The notes beneath the pieces were generated by a model. It was not told the origin of the DNA and searched no databases. It was given only the letters and a program-made list of their open reading frames with translations. From NCBI GenBank assembly GCA_902799745.1, contig CADCBQ010000009.1:1-36772 (forward strand): 36,772 nucleotides of DNA, read 5' to 3'. Source of the DNA: Fibrobacter succinogenes. GTDB lineage: Bacteria; Fibrobacterota; Fibrobacteria; Fibrobacterales; Fibrobacteraceae. Numbering within the stretch: the first letter of the stretch is position 1; every line of letters starts with the position of its first letter. Made by a program: the position numbers and the translations under genes. This document shows, in pieces, positions 7,281 through 15,633 of the stretch.

Positions 7281-8621
7281 TTAAATAAGTTTTTCTACTC
7301 TGCTGCAGAGGTCTTCGGCTTCTGCAGCAGTCGGAGCTTCAGCGATAACGCGAATCACAGGCTCCGTATTGCTGGCGCGCACATGCACCCAGGACTTTTC
7401 CTTACCAAGCCACAGGCCGTCGCGTTCATCCATGGTCCAGCCGGCAAATTCGGCCTTGACCTTCGGCAAGATATCTGCAACCTTCTTGTCGCCGAGTTCG
7501 AACTTTTTCTTGGGCATGGCGTAAGACGGATTTTCTGCAACGAACTTTTCCGGGCCGCCATTATGGTGAGCCATCCAGCTAAGCACGAGTGCTGCAGCCA
7601 CGAGGCTATCGCGACCGTAGTGGAGTGCCGGGAGAATCACGCCGCCGTTACCTTCGCCACCGATGACGCAGCCTTTTTCAATCATCTGCAAGCTTACATT
7701 AATTTCGCCGACCTTGGCACGGCTGAATTCGCAACCGTACTTTTCGGCGACATCTTCGTTCATGCGGCTTGTAGACAAGTTAACGCAAACGCTACCTTTC
7801 TTCTGGCTAAGCACTTCTTCGGTTGCAATGGCGAGCGTGTATTCTTCGCCAATGCTCTGGCCAAGGCCATCGACAAGAGCGCAGCGGTCTGCATCGGGGT
7901 CAACGGCAAAGCCCACGGCGCAACCGTTATCCTTCACGGCCTTGCGCAGGTCGCCCAGGTTTTCAGGAATCGGTTCAGCACCACGCGGGAAGGTGCCATC
8001 GGGTTCGCAATGCACGCGTACCACTTCGCAGCCAAGCTGTTCCAACAGACGCGGAACAATGTAGCTGCCGGCGCCGTTCACAGCATCCACAGCCACCTTA
8101 AAGTGTTTGGCCTTAATCGCTTCGACATCGACAAATGGAATCTTCAAGGTGCCATCGACATGAACGCCGTCGGCATCCTTCATGAATTCATACTTGCCCA
8201 TGCCGCGGTAATCCGGATACTGGAAGTTATCGGCATCGGCAAGTTCAAACAATTGCTTTACGTCGGCAGGACCAAGGAACAATCCCTTGTTGTTCAGGAA
8301 CTTGAGGGCGTTCCATTCCAGCGGATTGTGGCTTGCCGTAATAATAATGCCTGCGTCGGCCTTAAGTTCAGTCGTGAGAATTTCAACGGAAGGAGTCGTC
8401 GAAAGGCCGACTTCCACAACATCGACGCCCGACAGACGACAGATGCCCGCGACAAACTGACTGATGGCGTCGCCCGTCGGGCGGCTATCGCGGCCGATTA
8501 CCACACGCTTGGCCTTGGTAATCTGCAAAAAGGCGCTTACATGGCTCTTTAAAACCTGGGGGGTAAGGGTATCACCCACGATTCCGCGGATACCCGAAAT
8601 AGAACGCATTAATTTAGACAT
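7281..8621 (-). CDS. glmM: Phosphoglucosamine mutase / phosphohexomutase (GlmM-like)
   Basis: A 446-residue enzyme of the alpha-D-phosphohexomutase superfamily, which moves a phosphate between C6 and C1 of a sugar. Four domains are recognisable: the phosphoserine loop TASHNP (Ser97), the magnesium loop DPDADR (241-246), the sugar-binding loop GEGNGG (322-327) and the phosphate-binding RASNTEPVIRV near the C-terminus. The GEGNGG form and overall length favour the archaeal/Bacteroidetes-type GlmM, which would supply glucosamine-1-phosphate for peptidoglycan and lipopolysaccharide; phosphomannomutase activity is the main alternative. TGGAGT precedes the ATG. The gene is divergent from the GGDEF genes, and both promoters must lie in the 72-base gap. 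Confidence 0.85.
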   Translation of the reverse strand: MSKLMRSISGIRGIVGDTLTPQVLKSHVSAFLQITKAKRVVIGRDSRPTGDAISQFVAGICRLSGVDVVEVGLSTTPSVEILTTELKADAGIIITASHNPLEWNALKFLNNKGLFLGPADVKQLFELADADNFQYPDYRGMGKYEFMKDADGVHVDGTLKIPFVDVEAIKAKHFKVAVDAVNGAGSYIVPRLLEQLGCEVVRVHCEPDGTFPRGAEPIPENLGDLRKAVKDNGCAVGFAVDPDADRCALVDGLGQSIGEEYTLAIATEEVLSQKKGSVCVNLSTSRMNEDVAEKYGCEFSRAKVGEINVSLQMIEKGCVIGGEGNGGVILPALHYGRDSLVAAALVLSWMAHHNGGPEKFVAENPSYAMPKKKFELGDKKVADILPKVKAEFAGWTMDERDGLWLGKEKSWVHVRASNTEPVIRVIAEAPTAAEAEDLCSRVEKLI

Positions 8622-8693
8622 GAGTTACTCCAATTTTACCAAAAAGATACAAAAATATTATGTATTATTAAAGGTTGAAGAAGGCACAAAACA

Positions 8694-9851
8694 ATGAATC
8701 CTTTGTTCAATTTGGAGAGTATTTACATTACAAATATCATCGGCATCATTCTGATGGCCGTCATGATAGCATGTAATCTTTGGCGTCTGCAAAACAGAAA
8801 TCACGCCAACACAAACCTGCTCGCCATGATGTTTTTTGCCCTGACAAGTTGCATCGTAGACCCGATTTCCTATACCACAAAAGGCCTCTCGGGAACTATC
8901 GCAACCGCGTCCGTTTATATAACAAGTACTTGGCTTTTCGTCGCAAACATGTTCGCCGTGTTCAGTTGGAACCGATTCCTTGCCTATTACCTGAACGGAA
9001 GAATATCGAAAAGAGCAAACCTGTTTCTGAACACGACTGTATCCATCGGTCTAATCCTGCTCATCATTAATTTCTTCTACCCCGTTGTATTTTCTATTGA
9101 TGAAAACAACCTGTACACCCGTAAAAGCCTGTATTTCTTTTTTTTGATTGCCGACTACCTTCTTGTCATTTACAGTCTTATCACTTACTATAGGAGCAAG
9201 AAGAAAGGAGGGAACCTGAAATTCTTCCCTATCTGGGTATTCATCGTTCCCATCCTCATTGGCGGAATCATCCAAACCGTATTCTACGGCATATCGGTCA
9301 TTCCTACAAGCATTACGATTTCAATTGCCGGAATTTTAGCGAGCCTGCAAAACGAAATGATTTACCGCGATGTGCTCACCGGCCTTTTCAACCGCACCTA
9401 TCTAGATTACAAACTCAAAAAATTCGCAAAGCGCCCCAAACAAAATATTACGGGCCTTATGCTCGACCTTAATGATTTCAAACGCATCAACGACGAATTC
9501 GGACATTTTGTAGGCGACGAAGCTCTTGTTGCCACCACGCAAATCTTGCAAAAAGCCGTAGGCAGTCTCGGCATTGTCATCCGTTATGCAGGTGATGAAT
9601 TCATCGTTCTCATCAACACACAAGATGACACCGTCATACAAAAATGCATCGAAAAAATTCAGAATTCTTTCGAGCTCTTTAACTCCAGAAACGACAAACC
9701 GTACAAATTGTCTGCTTCTATAGGTAGCCATAAATTAAATTTGAAAGAAGAAAGTGTCGATACATTCATCAACACGATTGATGCGCGCATGTACGAAAGT
9801 AAGAAGGCTTTCTACGCAGCTCATCGCGTTATGGACCGCAGAAAACGCTAG
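8694..9851 (+). CDS. Membrane diguanylate cyclase with AGDEF motif
   Basis: A 385-residue protein with about seven hydrophobic segments in residues 10-220, then a C-terminal GGDEF domain (about 222-380) that would make cyclic di-GMP from two GTP at the inner face of the membrane. The metal-binding Asp258 in MLDLNDFKRIND is present and the signature reads AGDEF (299-303), a variant found in active enzymes. No RxxD inhibitory site precedes the signature. The seven-helix sensor is unfamiliar; it may bind a small ligand. GAAGAAGG is the ribosome site. The next gene is a diverged copy of this one, 89 bases downstream. Activity is inferred, not proven. Confidence 0.85.
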   Translation: MNPLFNLESIYITNIIGIILMAVMIACNLWRLQNRNHANTNLLAMMFFALTSCIVDPISYTTKGLSGTIATASVYITSTWLFVANMFAVFSWNRFLAYYLNGRISKRANLFLNTTVSIGLILLIINFFYPVVFSIDENNLYTRKSLYFFFLIADYLLVIYSLITYYRSKKKGGNLKFFPIWVFIVPILIGGIIQTVFYGISVIPTSITISIAGILASLQNEMIYRDVLTGLFNRTYLDYKLKKFAKRPKQNITGLMLDLNDFKRINDEFGHFVGDEALVATTQILQKAVGSLGIVIRYAGDEFIVLINTQDDTVIQKCIEKIQNSFELFNSRNDKPYKLSASIGSHKLNLKEESVDTFINTIDARMYESKKAFYAAHRVMDRRKR

Positions 9852-9889
9852 AATCAGCGTTGTATTACACGAAAACAATAATTTATACA

Positions 9890-9920
9890 ATAATCACCTT
9901 TTTGTTGAAAAAGTGATTAT
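9890..9920. repeat. AT-rich hairpin between the two GGDEF genes
   Basis: ATAATCAC (9890-9897) pairs with GTGATTAT (9913-9920); inside, after one bulged C, TTTTT pairs with AAAAA around GTTG. It ends about ten bases before the ribosome site of the second gene. It lacks the GC-rich stem of a terminator. It could be an attenuating or RNA-stabilising structure, or a palindromic operator. Confidence 0.45.
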
Positions 9921-9940
9921 ATTAATAGTAGGGGATCAAC

Positions 9941-11089
9941 ATGGAACCGACTTTTGAACTTACAGCGGTCTACGCAACAAATATTTTCGGGATTGTGTTA
10001 CTTGCCGTTTTAATGGCAGGCAACATTTGGCGTTTTCGCGAAAAGGGTGCAGAGAACGCCTATCTTCAGTTACTGTTACTATTCACCTTCTGCACTTGCG
10101 TTCTTGACCCTATCGCCTATACAGCAGACGGACGCCTCGGCACCCTCGCACGCGTCGTCGTTTACGGTGGCAATGATCTTCTATACCTCACCAATATGTT
10201 CAGCTGCTTTTTCTGGCTGCTGTTTCTTGCAGAGCACCTGAACTACCGTTTTTCGATTGCCCACCGCAACATTCTCGGCTTTACCATTATATTAGGATTG
10301 GTTCTTGTTATACTCAACAACTTCGTCCCGATTATTTTTGATGTTTCTGCAAACAATGTCTATACCCGTAGATACTTCTGGATTTACACCATTATAGATT
10401 ACGGGTTCTTGTTGGACAGCCTTATCATCTATTTTATTTGCAAGCACAAAGGCGGACCGCTCAAATCATTTCCCATCTGGATTTTCTTTTTCCCGATTAT
10501 CGCCGGCACCGTCGCCCAATCCCTTTTTTACGGAATTTCCGCAATCTCTTCGTGCACAGCCATTGCGATTGCGGGAGTATTTTCATCCATTCATGGCGAA
10601 CGCGTCTATAGGGACAAGCTCACCAATGTTTACAACTTTGCTTACCTGCCAATCCTTGGGCGCGAATACAAGAAAAAGAAAAATCTGCATGTCACAGGCA
10701 TTTTGGTAAACATCAACGGCTTTAAGAATATCAACCAAAATTACGGCAGAGTTATCGGGAACAAAGTCCTTATCAAATTAGCAAAGGTCCTGAACCGCGC
10801 CGTCGGCGAGCTCGGGATCATCGTCCGCTACTCCAGCGACGAACTGCTCGCCTTCATCAACACGACAAACGAAATGGCCGTAAGCATGTGCATTACGCGC
10901 ATCCGTTCAAGCATAAACGAAATCAACACCTTCAGCAATTCGTTCAAGGTCACCACCTGCATTTGCAGCCAAAGCTACGACAATTCCAAGAGTATGGACG
11001 ATTTCATCGACGAAATCACAAGGTCCATGCAAGAAGAAAAGACCAGCTACTACACGCAACTACAATACAACCGTCGCGACAGCGAATAA
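9941..11089 (+). CDS. Degenerate GGDEF-domain membrane protein, paralog of the preceding gene
   Basis: A 382-residue protein with the same seven-segment membrane part and the same start (ExxxVYATNIFGIVL against ESIYITNIIGIIL) as its neighbour. In the GGDEF domain the signature has become SSDEL (298-302) and the first metal-binding Asp is Asn257 in GILVNINGF; GDEAL of the partner reads GNKVL. Diguanylate cyclase activity is therefore very unlikely. The domain may still dimerise with the active paralog, bind nucleotide as a regulator, or be on its way to loss. The frame is intact and AGGGGA precedes the ATG, so it is presumably expressed. It converges on the DinG gene with only five bases between the stop codons. 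Confidence 0.85.
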   Translation: MEPTFELTAVYATNIFGIVLLAVLMAGNIWRFREKGAENAYLQLLLLFTFCTCVLDPIAYTADGRLGTLARVVVYGGNDLLYLTNMFSCFFWLLFLAEHLNYRFSIAHRNILGFTIILGLVLVILNNFVPIIFDVSANNVYTRRYFWIYTIIDYGFLLDSLIIYFICKHKGGPLKSFPIWIFFFPIIAGTVAQSLFYGISAISSCTAIAIAGVFSSIHGERVYRDKLTNVYNFAYLPILGREYKKKKNLHVTGILVNINGFKNINQNYGRVIGNKVLIKLAKVLNRAVGELGIIVRYSSDELLAFINTTNEMAVSMCITRIRSSINEINTFSNSFKVTTCICSQSYDNSKSMDDFIDEITRSMQEEKTSYYTQLQYNRRDSE

Positions 11090-11094
11090 TCCGA

Positions 11095-13821
11095 TTACTT
11101 TAAGGCAGCCTTGATATCGTCAACAGAGTTGGCGATTTTTTGTTTGTTGTTCCAGATACGCATAAAGGTCTTGCCGTAGTGCTCGACCACCACGCGATTA
11201 TCCAGAATCAACACCTTGCCGCGGTCTTCTTCGGAACGAATCAGGCGACCGAGTCCCTGACGCAATTCCATAAATGCTTCGGGGACAAAAAAGTCCTTGA
11301 ACGCATTCTTGCCTTCGGCCTTCATCTTGTTAGATATACCGGCCACCAGCGGATCTACCGGATTCGGGAACGGGAGTTTCGGAATCACCAGTAACTTCAG
11401 CGCATCGCCCGGGAAGTCGACACCTTCCCACAGGCTCTGGCAACCGAGCAGGCATGCTCCACGGGACTTGCGGAACATCGCCACAAGGCCATCCAGGGCA
11501 CCGTCTACATGCTGGCATAAAAGCAACTTATTCTTTTCGGCAAACAAGGGTGCAAGTACTGCCTGAGCCTTCATCATCGCCGATATGCTGGTAAAGAGCA
11601 CCATCGTATTTTCTTCGACATCCGGCAAGATAGCGCTCAGCGTTTCGTTGATGGCATCATTGTATTCCAGCGTCGAGGGCTTGGGCAAATACTTCGCGAT
11701 AATCACCGAGCGGTTTTCATCTTTCTTGTCCGATTCATTGTACACGCGCAAGAAGGGAGACTTCTTGCCGCCCGGAGCATCCATACCCATCTTCTGCACA
11801 AAGTAGGTCAGGTCGCCCTGCACCGAAAGCGTCGCCGATGTAAACGTGGCAGACTTGATCCACGGATAGAATTTTTCTTTCCACGGAGCGCTTGCTTCAA
11901 GCGGACTTGCATGCAGCTTGATCGTATGCGGGTTGAAGGGCTCTTCCATATAGAACGCCCAGTCTTCGCGGCCCGCCTTGGTGATAAATTCGAAATCCTG
12001 CAGGAAACGGGAAAGTTCCGTGATGCGGCCACCCACATCGCTCAGCAAGCCCGAAAGAGCCTGTTGCGCCCTTACCGACGCGGCCAGCGTTTCTGCAAGC
12101 TTGATTGCGTTCAGGCCCTGTTCCATAAAGGTCGAAGGATCCGCTTCGTATTCGGCCATGATACCCGAGGTATAAGTAAATCCGTTACGGTTGTTCTTCT
12201 GCTTTGCAAGTTTCTTGCCAATCTTCATGAAGAAACGATGCAAGGCCTTCTCGGTTTCACTAAGCGATTCCGAAAGGTTCACGCACAGCGCGCGGATTTT
12301 CGTTTCTTCGACAGGAAGACGCGATTCAATTTCAGCCAAAAGACCGTCGCGGTTTTCGTTTTCACGACCCTTGGACGGAACAAGCGTCTTGATAATATTC
12401 CTGAGCGCAAAGAACGAAATAGTTCGACCAAACGCCTGACGGCTCACCTGCGGGAGCCTATGCGCTTCGTCGAACACGATGTGTTCATAAAGCGGGAGCA
12501 AGGCAAAATCAAGTCCCATGTCGGCGAGAAACAGAGAATGGTTCACCAGCAACAAGTTGGAATTCATGGCGCGGCGCTTGGCAGCGAGAGCCGGGCACTT
12601 ATTGTAGTGCGGACACTTTTCGCCAAGGCAAGACTTTGCAGAGCTGGCAAGCTTCGACCACAGCACACGATTGCGGCCCTGGCTAAAGGAGTTGCACTCG
12701 TTCACATCGCCGGTTTCGGTCGTAAAGACCCACGGCATAATGGCCATGAACGAATCGCGTTCATCGCTCAGCAACAGGCTCTGCGGCGCTTTCAGGATTT
12801 CTTCGAACTTGCGGAGGCACAGGTAATTTTCGCGGCCTTTCAACACGGCGCTTTTCAACTTGCCGTTGAACAGGCTTGCCACCAGCGGGACATCCTTATT
12901 CCAAAGCTGTTCCTGCAGTGCCCGGGTCGCGGTGCTTATCACCACGCGCTCGCCCGACACTGCCTTGCAGGCAGCGGACACCAAGTAAGCAAGCGACTTG
13001 CCCGAACCGGTCGGCGCTTCAAGTACGCAAAGGCCGCCCTTGTGCATGTTGCGTTCCACCACCGAGGCGTAATCCTGCTGGTTCGCACGAATCTGGAAAT
13101 TTTCAACCTTTGTCGAAAGGAGTCCACCTTCTTTAAAGAACTCGCTCACACGCGGAGCACGTTCCTTCGCCGGCGCATCTTCCAGCGGAACATCCGGCAA
13201 CTTGTACTGCGGAACATCCGCCGTACTTTCAGATTCTTTCCACACCAGAGACCAATCCGAACCCTTGGCAACCTTCGCAAGGGCATTCACAAGCCACGGA
13301 TCTGCATTTGCAATCTTGTCGAGCGCCATCACGAACAGGTGCCCGCACGCTTCTGCATCGGGGAGCGCACGGTGCGCACGGCTACGTTCAATACCCAGCT
13401 CTTGCACCAAGGTATCGAGGCGATGGTTTGGCACATTCTGATAGGCAATGCGCGAAACCGTCAGTGAATCCCATACCGGATGATCATCAAACGAAACGCC
13501 GACCTTCGCAAAAGTCTGCTTGAGGAACTTGGAATCAAACATCGCATTGTGCGCGACAATCGGCAAGTTTCCGATGAACGAATAAATCTTCTGGGCGACA
13601 GCCGCAAACGGTTCTGCATTTTCAATATCAGCGTTGCTGATCCCGGTAAGGCTTTCGATAAACGGGCGAAGTTTCGCGTTAGTCGGCTTTACCAGATAAT
13701 CGACCGATTCTCCCTGGACGCCATTTTCAAAACGTACCAGCGCAACCTCGATAATTTCATCTTTTTCAAAATCAAGGCCCGTTGTTTCAAGGTCAATCGC
13801 AACGAATGATTTCATTTCCAT
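11095..13821 (-). CDS. dinG: DinG-family helicase with N-terminal DnaQ-like exonuclease domain
   Basis: A 908-residue superfamily 2 helicase, expected to unwind DNA 5' to 3' at repair and replication-conflict structures. Residues 5-165 are a DEDDh 3'-5' exonuclease with all catalytic residues visible (DLETTG, HNAMFDSKF, HRALPDAEA). The helicase carries Walker A EAPTGSGKS near 269-277, the DEAH box near 451-454 and motif VI QGLGRLIRS. Four cysteines (about 335, 398, 403, 409; NYLC, then SCLGEKCPHYNKC) fit the iron-sulfur cluster of the DinG/XPD group. A TTG at 13836 is in frame, but the ATG at 13821 has GAGGA five bases upstream. It lies 33 bases after the Ig-like lipoprotein gene and may be cotranscribed with it. 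Confidence 0.93.
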   Translation of the reverse strand: MEMKSFVAIDLETTGLDFEKDEIIEVALVRFENGVQGESVDYLVKPTNAKLRPFIESLTGISNADIENAEPFAAVAQKIYSFIGNLPIVAHNAMFDSKFLKQTFAKVGVSFDDHPVWDSLTVSRIAYQNVPNHRLDTLVQELGIERSRAHRALPDAEACGHLFVMALDKIANADPWLVNALAKVAKGSDWSLVWKESESTADVPQYKLPDVPLEDAPAKERAPRVSEFFKEGGLLSTKVENFQIRANQQDYASVVERNMHKGGLCVLEAPTGSGKSLAYLVSAACKAVSGERVVISTATRALQEQLWNKDVPLVASLFNGKLKSAVLKGRENYLCLRKFEEILKAPQSLLLSDERDSFMAIMPWVFTTETGDVNECNSFSQGRNRVLWSKLASSAKSCLGEKCPHYNKCPALAAKRRAMNSNLLLVNHSLFLADMGLDFALLPLYEHIVFDEAHRLPQVSRQAFGRTISFFALRNIIKTLVPSKGRENENRDGLLAEIESRLPVEETKIRALCVNLSESLSETEKALHRFFMKIGKKLAKQKNNRNGFTYTSGIMAEYEADPSTFMEQGLNAIKLAETLAASVRAQQALSGLLSDVGGRITELSRFLQDFEFITKAGREDWAFYMEEPFNPHTIKLHASPLEASAPWKEKFYPWIKSATFTSATLSVQGDLTYFVQKMGMDAPGGKKSPFLRVYNESDKKDENRSVIIAKYLPKPSTLEYNDAINETLSAILPDVEENTMVLFTSISAMMKAQAVLAPLFAEKNKLLLCQHVDGALDGLVAMFRKSRGACLLGCQSLWEGVDFPGDALKLLVIPKLPFPNPVDPLVAGISNKMKAEGKNAFKDFFVPEAFMELRQGLGRLIRSEEDRGKVLILDNRVVVEHYGKTFMRIWNNKQKIANSVDDIKAALK

Positions 13822-13854
13822 TTGATTCCTCTTCAAACTTTCTTCCCGGCAAGA

Positions 13855-15633
13855 CTAAAGTCCCGGAACAAATTCCACCAAGCTATCGAGCAAGTTATCA
13901 CCGTTCTTTACTTTAAGCGTATCGCTAATGGCGCGCCAGGCAGAACCGTAACGGAGCGGTTCCACGGAACCCGCATCGGGCAAATCCTTGCCACCTTCGG
14001 GGAAGTAATAATCCATCAAGTAGGCACCCTCTACCAGGCCCTCAAAACTAAAGCTGCCATCAGCCCTGCAATGTTTCAGATAGTATTGGTTCGTTTCCGC
14101 CGAAAGCAGGCGCACCATGGCGTTCGGATTTGCTCCCGGAATCCTACCACGCAGTTTTGCAAGCTTTAGCTTGCTCACCGTTTCAAACTTCTGCATTCTC
14201 TGGTACTTGAGTTCGATTACCGTATCACGCTTTCCGTTGCTGTCGGCAGCGGCAAGCGTCGTATCCATATAGCCCATCAAGAAATTCACCGTAATGTCGG
14301 TATTCCACGGAGCAGTCTTTTCAACCGCGAAGCGTACCGGATCAATTTGCGTTACCTGCACCTGCGTCGTATCTTTGTTGATCGCCACATAGAAGGTCTG
14401 TTCCAGCGAATCGAGTTTCGGCTTGTTGAAATACACGAACAGAGAATCGTCCGGGAAAAGCGATTTCGCCTTGGAATTCGTCTTTACACCCGAAACCTTA
14501 GGCGGCAGCGTATCGGATTCCATCTTCTTCCATTCCCATTCGACTTCGTTACGCAAAGTATCGAGCGGGCGGAACATGGAATCCTTCGCTGTATTGCACA
14601 CAAACTTGTAAAGCACTTCGCCTTTAGGTGCCGGATCAAAATAGAACTGCGGCCTGTTGGTGCTAGCACTCAAGTAAACCAGCTTCGGGTAGAGAGTCTT
14701 CTTTTCGGGTGATATCAGGTGGCAATTCGCGGTATCGGCGAACGCCGAATCAAAATACACGTTACGCGTAAAGCTCGCCTCAAGCACATTCGCAAAGGGC
14801 TGCGTCACGGATTCCAGTTCCAGCTTGGTCGTATCCATATCGGTCACGGCAATCCAAAGCGTATCGCTTGATTCTGCAGTCAAGTTCAAGTCGCCCGTCC
14901 ACAGGCCCACCTGTTCTGTCGAAAGTTCAATCTTCTGGTTACCGTTGCCATCGACAAAGGCGACGACGCGGTAATGTCCCGCCTTTAAGCCCGTGAGCGT
15001 AAAGTGTCCCGCACTGTCGGCGCGCGTCACATACAGCGGCGGCTCCTTCAACAACTGCGGATCCTTGCTAATTTCTTTCGTAGTCGTATCGCGATACTTT
15101 TCAAGGTAATGCTTCGAAGCGCGTTCTTCACCCAGCAAGAACAATCCGATACTCGGATATTCTTTTTTACGGGCCATCGCCTGGTTCACGAGCACACGGC
15201 CCGAAACGGTAAGCGAGTCAATAATCGCACCGGTCGAAAATACCACCTGGAACGGCTTCGCCAAGGCGTTTCCGTGCAGATCCTTGATGCCACCCGCAAA
15301 AGTAATCGTATAAGTCGTTCCCGTATCGAGCTCGGCTCGCGACGAAAGCACAAGAGTCTTGCCGCTTACTTCAAAGCGAAGCTTCTTGTCAATCGGCGGC
15401 GAAATCGAAACGGCACTGCGCGGAATCGAAGCGTTAATCCACTCGTCGAATTCGAGCTTGACCATCAGCTCATTCGGATGATTCGTCGTATTCGGCGCCG
15501 GGTACACCCCCGCCACACGCGGAGGAAGTTTATCCTCGGGGCCACCCGTAGGGGCCACCTGCGTTGCACAAGAGGCAAGCAGGGCCGAGAACAAAGCCGC
15601 GAGGGCACCGTATTTCAACAAGCCACGCTTCAT
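13855..15633 (-). CDS. Lipoprotein with N-terminal bacterial Ig-like (Big_5-type) domain
   Basis: A 592-residue predicted lipoprotein: signal peptide with lipobox LLASC and lipidated Cys22, followed by the PTGGPEDKLPPRV stretch common at the start of this envelope family in the Bacteroidetes-Fibrobacteres group. An SbsA-like Ig domain follows at about 40-135 (VKLEFDEWIN, LVLSSRAELDTGTTYTI), then several beta-rich segments including a prealbumin-like module near 205-235 (GHFTLTGLKAGHYRVVAFVDGNGN) and a similar one near the C-terminus. It probably sits on the outer membrane in a structural or assembly role; its exact function is unknown. Its ATG overlaps the stop codon of the signal peptidase gene (TAATG), so the two are translationally coupled. 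Confidence 0.8.
   Translation of the reverse strand: MKRGLLKYGALAALFSALLASCATQVAPTGGPEDKLPPRVAGVYPAPNTTNHPNELMVKLEFDEWINASIPRSAVSISPPIDKKLRFEVSGKTLVLSSRAELDTGTTYTITFAGGIKDLHGNALAKPFQVVFSTGAIIDSLTVSGRVLVNQAMARKKEYPSIGLFLLGEERASKHYLEKYRDTTTKEISKDPQLLKEPPLYVTRADSAGHFTLTGLKAGHYRVVAFVDGNGNQKIELSTEQVGLWTGDLNLTAESSDTLWIAVTDMDTTKLELESVTQPFANVLEASFTRNVYFDSAFADTANCHLISPEKKTLYPKLVYLSASTNRPQFYFDPAPKGEVLYKFVCNTAKDSMFRPLDTLRNEVEWEWKKMESDTLPPKVSGVKTNSKAKSLFPDDSLFVYFNKPKLDSLEQTFYVAINKDTTQVQVTQIDPVRFAVEKTAPWNTDITVNFLMGYMDTTLAAADSNGKRDTVIELKYQRMQKFETVSKLKLAKLRGRIPGANPNAMVRLLSAETNQYYLKHCRADGSFSFEGLVEGAYLMDYYFPEGGKDLPDAGSVEPLRYGSAWRAISDTLKVKNGDNLLDSLVEFVPGL

Noticed and set aside
8622..8693. Riboswitch upstream of glmM (glmS-type) or of the GGDEF gene
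   Set aside because: The gap is 72 bases and shared by two divergent genes; no conserved riboswitch core is visible.
11911..13467. Long plus-strand frame opposite the DinG gene
   Set aside because: The minus-strand DinG gene shows all helicase and exonuclease motifs; the opposite frame has basic, motif-free content typical of an antisense shadow.
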